DNA of 10,475 nt from CAZPZZ01 sp964591245 (GTDB lineage: Bacteria; Acidobacteriota; Vicinamibacteria; Vicinamibacterales; UBA8438): NCBI GenBank assembly GCA_964591245.1, contig CAZPZZ010000144.1, positions 1 through 10,475 on the forward strand, read 5' to 3'. Positions 7,360-10,475 of the stretch are shown here, piece after piece. The notes below the pieces were generated by a model. The model did not search any database. It was not told the DNA's origin and was given only the letters and a program-made list of their open reading frames with translations. The translations under genes and the position numbers were made by a program. Position 1 is the first letter of the stretch; every line of letters starts with the position of its first letter.

Positions 7360-7538
7360 TGGAACAGAGATCCGAACGACACCACACACAGGTGCGCAGG
7401 CCACCTGCACGATCGGTCTGTTGCCATGAGACCGTCCCGCTTGATACGATCACATGTTGCGCGAGGGCGGGGGAACAGCCAGCCTACGTGCCGAGATGTC
7501 GGACCTGATAGCAACGATGGATTAAGTAGGAGCGCCAC
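7360..7538. other. Intergenic region before the atp cluster, with an inverted repeat
   Basis: This 179-bp gap holds CGGTCT (7414-7419) and AGACCG (7429-7434), a 6-bp inverted repeat with a 9-base loop, without a T-run. It may end transcription of the barrel gene weakly. A promoter for the atp genes would be expected here, but I see no convincing -35/-10 pair. Confidence 0.3.
7528..7532 (+). promoter_or_regulatory. Ribosome binding site selecting GTG as the atpZ start
   Basis: AGGAG lies 6 bases before GTG 7539, while the in-frame ATG at 7563 has no such site. This favours the GTG start. Confidence 0.6.
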
Positions 7539-7805
7539 GTGTGCGCTCGGTTGACCGTACAGATGCCAGATCCCAGCGCGTTCTTCCTTGCAAAGTCATT
7601 TCAGGCCTTGCAGGACAACGTTCGCCGGGCCGGGCCAGCGGCTGCAACAGGCTACACGCTCATTGGCGCGGTCCTGCTCCTCGGTGGAATCGGTCATGGC
7701 GTCGATCTCTGGCTCGAAACGACGCCATGGGGCGTGGTTATCGGGTTACTGCTGGGAATCGTTGTAGGCTTCTACGAGTTGTCGAAGGCGGTGTGGAAAA
7801 TATGA
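7539..7805 (+). CDS. atpZ: AtpZ/AtpI-family ATP synthase accessory membrane protein
   Basis: This 88-residue protein has two membrane helices, about 37-57 (TGYTLIGAVLLLGGIGHGVDL) and 63-79 (PWGVVIGLLLGIVVGFY), with a cytoplasmic basic N-terminus and the short tail ELSKAVWK. Length, glycine-rich helices and the G-x-x-x-D-x-W end of helix 1 fit the 'ATPase gene 1' family (AtpZ) found at the head of bacterial atp operons. Members are proposed to act with AtpI in Mg2+ uptake or in c-ring and complex assembly. The GTG start is chosen because of AGGAG at 7528-7532. Its TGA (7803-7805) overlaps the ATG of the next gene as ATGA, so the two are translationally coupled. Confidence 0.85.
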   Translation: MCARLTVQMPDPSAFFLAKSFQALQDNVRRAGPAAATGYTLIGAVLLLGGIGHGVDLWLETTPWGVVIGLLLGIVVGFYELSKAVWKI

Positions 7806-8179
7806 AGCTGTCGGGCATTCTGATCGTGGCCTGCCTCACGAGCTGCGCTACGATCGCCGCCTGGTTGGCTCCGGCCGAAGCGAGCGCAGCCTTAGTGGGA
7901 ATGACGGCACCGCTCGTCGCAGGGGTTGCCACCATCCTGCTCGTCGAGCGCACAACACGTACCGACATGCGCCGCTTGACCGGACGTATGACGCTCGCCT
8001 TCGTTGCCAAGATGTTGTTCTACCCCGCATACGTTGTCGTGGCCCTCATCGGCCTCCAGCTCGATCCCGTCGCGTTTCTCATCAGCTTCACGCTATATTT
8101 CATCACGCTACACCTCACCGAGGCCCTCTACTTCAAGAGCTTATTTGCCCGCGCCGGCAGTACCAACGCGGTTGGATGA
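7802..8179 (+). CDS. atpI: AtpI-like four-helix membrane protein of the ATP synthase operon
   Basis: The 125-residue product has four predicted membrane segments: about 3-23, 30-50, 63-85 and 89-115, the last being a long aromatic helix ending TLHLTEALYFKSLF. Charged residues (ERTTRTDMRR) lie in the loop between segments two and three. Size, topology and position between atpZ and atpB match the ATP synthase I chain family, thought to help assemble the c-ring and possibly to handle Mg2+. Sequence similarity in this family is low, so the call rests on topology and context. The start overlaps the atpZ stop by four bases (ATGA). No separate Shine-Dalgarno sequence is needed if translation is coupled. 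Confidence 0.75.
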   Translation: MKLSGILIVACLTSCATIAAWLAPAEASAALVGMTAPLVAGVATILLVERTTRTDMRRLTGRMTLAFVAKMLFYPAYVVVALIGLQLDPVAFLISFTLYFITLHLTEALYFKSLFARAGSTNAVG

Positions 8180-8204
8180 TTGACCGCGCAAAACGCCAAG
8201 TCTC

Positions 8205-9182
8205 ATGAGTGCACAACACGAAGAAGCAGTCCAGCACGCGGACGAGGCTGGACACGCAGCCGAGGCCGCTCACGGCGGGCACGCCGAAGAAGCCTTCGAT
8301 GCCGGTGAGTTGATCATCGGACACGTCGCCAACAGCGACATCACTCACCCCATTCTGCACCTTCCGCATATCGCCGGGATCGATTTCTCGGTCACCAAAC
8401 ACGTCATGATGATGTGGCTGGTCGCCGGCTTTTTGTTTGCCGTCATCACGATGGCGACACGAGCCTACCTGCGACAGGATCGTGCAATCCCCACGGGTTT
8501 CATGATCGGCCTCGAATGGCTGGTGCAAACAATTCGCGATTCGATCGTGCAACCCAATGTGGGTACCAAGTGGGTCAATACCTGGGCCCCACTCAGTCTC
8601 ACGCTGTTCGTGTTCATTTTGGGCTGTAACGCGGTCGGATTGATTCCGATGTTCGAGGTACTTGGCCTAGTCGACCGATTTGTACTCGGGAACGGACATG
8701 ATGCCGAGTCGGTCATCAACAGCGTGTTGCACGGTGGAACGACGGCCACTGGAAACTACAATGTGGCAGCCGCGCTCGCGACGATCACCTTCTTCGCCAT
8801 CATCGTGGCCGGCACGATGGCGCACGGCTTCATCAAACACTGGAAGAACCTGGTCCCGTCGGGATTACCGTGGCCCGTCTACGTGCTGCTGATTCCCATC
8901 GAGATCACAGGAATGTTCGTGAAGCCTTTCGCGCTCACCATGCGACTGGCCGCCAACATGGCCGGAGGCCACATCGCGATTCTCTCGATCTTGTCGCTCG
9001 TGTTCATCTTCACCCAACTGTTTGGAAGTGCCGCACTCGGACTTGGTGTCGGATTCGGCGTCGCCGTGCCACTGGCGGTAGGCGTCTCCGCGCTTGAAAT
9101 CATCGTAGTCATCGTCCAAGCCTACGTATTCACCCTGTTGACCACGGTCTTCATCGGCATGGCCATTCACGCACATCACTAG
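8205..9182 (+). CDS. atpB: F0 ATP synthase subunit a
   Basis: This 325-residue integral membrane protein provides the proton half-channels of F0. The essential arginine is Arg247 in ALTMRLAANMAGGH, equivalent to E. coli Arg210, with Asn251 matching Asn214. His256 occupies the position of E. coli Glu219 and Glu298 that of His245, an exchange seen in other lineages; Gln305 matches Gln252 in IVQAYVFTLLTTVFIGMA. Hydrophobic helices begin near 68 (MMMWLVAGFLFAVITM) and continue to the C-terminus. The first 30 or so residues form a polar extension rich in His, Ala and Glu (His5, 11, 17, 23, 26) before the conserved part. The Shine-Dalgarno sequence is weak, but no other start precedes the conserved region. 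It lies 25 bp after atpI and 47 bp before atpE. Confidence 0.97.
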   Translation: MSAQHEEAVQHADEAGHAAEAAHGGHAEEAFDAGELIIGHVANSDITHPILHLPHIAGIDFSVTKHVMMMWLVAGFLFAVITMATRAYLRQDRAIPTGFMIGLEWLVQTIRDSIVQPNVGTKWVNTWAPLSLTLFVFILGCNAVGLIPMFEVLGLVDRFVLGNGHDAESVINSVLHGGTTATGNYNVAAALATITFFAIIVAGTMAHGFIKHWKNLVPSGLPWPVYVLLIPIEITGMFVKPFALTMRLAANMAGGHIAILSILSLVFIFTQLFGSAALGLGVGFGVAVPLAVGVSALEIIVVIVQAYVFTLLTTVFIGMAIHAHH

Positions 9183-9216
9183 GCGCTGGCTCATATCTGT
9201 AACGTCACACTCACAC

Positions 9217-9221
9217 GGAGG
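9217..9221 (+). promoter_or_regulatory. Strong ribosome binding site of atpE
   Basis: GGAGG stands 8 bases before ATG 9230. Neighbouring atpB lacks such a site, consistent with the higher translation needed for the multi-copy c subunit. Confidence 0.65.
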
Positions 9222-9229
9222 TTAACTCA

Positions 9230-9457
9230 ATGGAAACGCTATATATCATCGGTGTCGGCATCGGTCTTGGGATGGTCGTGATCGGAGCAGGCCTTGGGAT
9301 CGGTCGATTTGCCGCCGCCGCCGCCGAAGGCATCGCCCGTCAGCCTAGTGCCGCCGCAGAAATCAGTGGCGCCGTCCAGTTGCCGCTCTTCCTCCTTGAA
9401 GGCGTGGCGATTCTGGCGGAAGTATTCATCCTCGTCACCGTATTTGTAGGGCGATAA
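9230..9457 (+). CDS. atpE: F0 ATP synthase subunit c
   Basis: The 75-residue hairpin forms the rotating c-ring. Helix 1 has the glycine motif GAGLGIGRF (19-27), the polar loop is EGIARQP (33-39), and helix 2 runs from about 47 to 73. Counting 20 residues from the loop arginine (Arg37), as in E. coli Arg41-Asp61 and Ilyobacter Arg45-Glu65, places the ion-binding carboxylate at Glu57, in the context LLEGVAIL. A second membrane glutamate, Glu64, follows at i+7. The positions that ligate Na+ in Ilyobacter (Gln32, Ser66) are Ile24 and Gly58 here, so proton coupling is inferred. ATG 9230 is well supported by GGAGG at 9217-9221. It sits between atpB and atpF with gaps of 47 bp each, the usual order. 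Confidence 0.97.
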   Translation: METLYIIGVGIGLGMVVIGAGLGIGRFAAAAAEGIARQPSAAAEISGAVQLPLFLLEGVAILAEVFILVTVFVGR

Positions 9458-9504
9458 GCGCGTGATGCGATCGTGGACCAGCATAACAACTGAGGTGGCG
9501 TTTC

Positions 9505-10008
9505 ATGGATAACCCACTGGTCCAGTCAGACCCGGGCCTGTTCTTCTGGACCATCATTACCTTCGGTCTACTGCTATGGGCGTTGGCGAAATTTGCGTGG
9601 CGCCCGCTACTCAAGGCGCTTGAAGATCGTCAGGAGACGATTCGCAGATCCCTAGACGACGCGGATGCCGCCAAGCAGGAATTGGCACGCCTGCAAGCGG
9701 AATCGGCTCAGATTATTGCCGAAGCTCGAACCGAGGCACAGTCGATCATCACCCAAAGTCGCGTAGACGCCGAGAAGGTGCGAGACGACCTGAAGACCAA
9801 GGCAGCCGCGGAAGCCGCGACTATCGTCAAGAACGCCGAACGGCAGATCAAGCAAGAGACCGCACAGGCGATTCAACAGATTCGCCGCGAGGCGGTCGAG
9901 CTCTCCCTGAACGTCGCCTCAAAATTGATCCGGAAGAATCTCACGTCGGAAGATAACGACGCGCTCATTCAGGAAGCCCTGGAGCAGATCGACGGTCCAG
10001 CGCATTAG
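9505..10008 (+). CDS. atpF: F0 ATP synthase subunit b
   Basis: This 167-residue protein forms the peripheral stalk. It has one N-terminal membrane helix (about 11-29, GLFFWTIITFGLLLWALAK), the conserved FAWRPLLKALEDRQETI turn, a long charged coiled coil rich in Ala, Glu, Gln and Arg, and the typical C-terminal segment VELSLNVASKLIRKNL that contacts delta. Length and layout are standard for a b subunit; there is no second b' gene. GAGGTGG (9492-9498) is placed well for the ATG. In most bacteria atpH, atpA, atpG, atpD and atpC follow directly, but here the cluster ends after atpF. Confidence 0.96.
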   Translation: MDNPLVQSDPGLFFWTIITFGLLLWALAKFAWRPLLKALEDRQETIRRSLDDADAAKQELARLQAESAQIIAEARTEAQSIITQSRVDAEKVRDDLKTKAAAEAATIVKNAERQIKQETAQAIQQIRREAVELSLNVASKLIRKNLTSEDNDALIQEALEQIDGPAH

Positions 10009-10209
10009 CCCCACCAACCAACGTGCACGGCAGCACGGGAATCAACGTGTAGATCGAGGGCGGCGGCGGTGATACAACCGCCGCCACGCTTCGCGACCAG
10101 TACCACAGGACCGCCCGGGGTGTGTCGCTAAGGGGACCGTACCGATCTCACGGCCGTGTACGCCAGTGTGTGAGTACGCTGGAGTGAAGTTGGGCGGCGT
10201 ACTGACCGT
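10009..10209. other. Intergenic region after the atp cluster
   Basis: Besides the hairpin above, this 201-bp stretch holds the 10-bp palindrome CACGGCCGTG (10149-10158). No ORF resembling subunit delta (AtpH) or any other F1 subunit is visible. Confidence 0.5.
10062..10085 (+). terminator. GC-rich hairpin after atpF, likely transcription terminator
   Basis: GGCGGCGGT (10062-10070) and ACCGCCGCC (10077-10085) form a perfect 9-bp stem with a 6-base loop (GATACA), 53 bases after the atpF stop. No T-run follows, so it is not a classical intrinsic terminator; it may stall polymerase, protect the 3' end, or serve the converging gene on the other strand. Confidence 0.5.
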
Positions 10210-10475
10210 TCAGCAAGTGAAAGACACGCCCACACCGCTCCCTTCACTACTGAAGACTGACGTAATCGCGATGTCTACGCGTTGGGATGATAGGACGGCC
10301 TCGAACACACTGTCATACTTGTGTTTGCCTCGATCTACGAGCGCGCCCACGAGGGCGCCGGCGGCCGCGATGGGAGGTACCAACACCAAGCCCACGCAGT
10401 GCAGCCATCGGTGCCAGTCACCGGAGCTGGAGGCGAGGGCGGCGGCGGTACCGCAAACGAGCGGCCGGTCTGGGT
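10210..10475 (-). CDS. Probable 3' end of a minus-strand gene of unknown function
   Basis: Reading the minus strand, the frame is open from the window edge to TGA at 10210-10212, about 88 residues with no start required. It contains one hydrophobic, small-residue-rich stretch (LHCVGLVLVPPIAAAGALVGALV) followed by the basic segment DRGKHKYDSVFEA and a short strand-like tail ending VGVSFTC. A glycine/alanine membrane stretch followed by a basic turn and a terminal V-x-V-S-F strand recalls short C-termini of hypothetical envelope proteins in Acidobacteriota and Gemmatimonadota, but I cannot name a family. If real, it converges on atpF and closes off the atp cluster. An internal GTG at 10395 would give only 61 residues, so the truncated-gene reading is preferred. 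Confidence 0.45.
   Translation of the reverse strand, partial: PDRPLVCGTAAALASSSGDWHRWLHCVGLVLVPPIAAAGALVGALVDRGKHKYDSVFEAVLSSQRVDIAITSVFSSEGSGVGVSFTC

Noticed and set aside
7802..7860. LTSC lipobox-like sequence near the N-terminus of AtpI
   Set aside because: The protein has four membrane helices and AtpI context; the motif falls inside the first helix and is most likely chance.
9230..9457. Na+-coupled ATP synthase
   Set aside because: The positions of the Ilyobacter Na+ ligands Gln32 and Ser66 are Ile24 and Gly58 here, so a proton-type ring is more likely.

Overview
The window looks like ordinary chromosomal DNA (GC by eye about 60%) from a Gram-negative bacterium. It encodes a signal-peptide-bearing outer-membrane barrel candidate, a fused alpha/beta 2-oxoacid dehydrogenase E1, and F-type ATP synthase membrane genes. 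Fused E1 enzymes, PQQ-like propellers and a short AtpZ/AtpI pair suggest an uncultured Acidobacteriota- or Gemmatimonadota-like lineage, but this is inference from gene content. No tRNA, rRNA, CRISPR array, insertion sequence or phage gene was found.

Left part (1-2528, + strand): the C-terminal 309 residues of a PQQ-like beta-propeller protein. A 41-codon ORF with a strong ribosome binding site starts on the next base and overlaps, by ATGA, the start of a class C beta-lactamase/EstB-like serine hydrolase. This chain is probably co-transcribed. A 143-bp gap with a small hairpin separates it from a converging pair.

Middle (2672-6304): on the minus strand a small cupin and a PhzF-family isomerase probably form a two-gene operon. 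Divergent from it, behind an extended -10 promoter, is a 712-aa fused E1 of the branched-chain (BCKDH) type. No E2 or E3 gene accompanies it. A possible 70-aa secreted peptide follows two bases after the E1 stop, then an outer-membrane beta-barrel protein with a faint resemblance to lipid A oxidase-type barrels.

Right part (7539-10008, + strand): atpZ, atpI, atpB, atpE and atpF, i.e. the whole F0 membrane sector and its two accessory membrane proteins. No F1 genes follow. A 9-bp GC-rich hairpin comes after atpF, and then the 3' end of a probable minus-strand gene that converges on the cluster. The ATP synthase genes therefore appear split in this genome. Subunit c has a second membrane glutamate seven residues after the canonical one.

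I did not find a clearly novel multi-gene system. The most notable points are the separated F0 cluster, the second glutamate in subunit c, the tightly coupled mini-ORF at 931-1056, and the unaccompanied fused E1.
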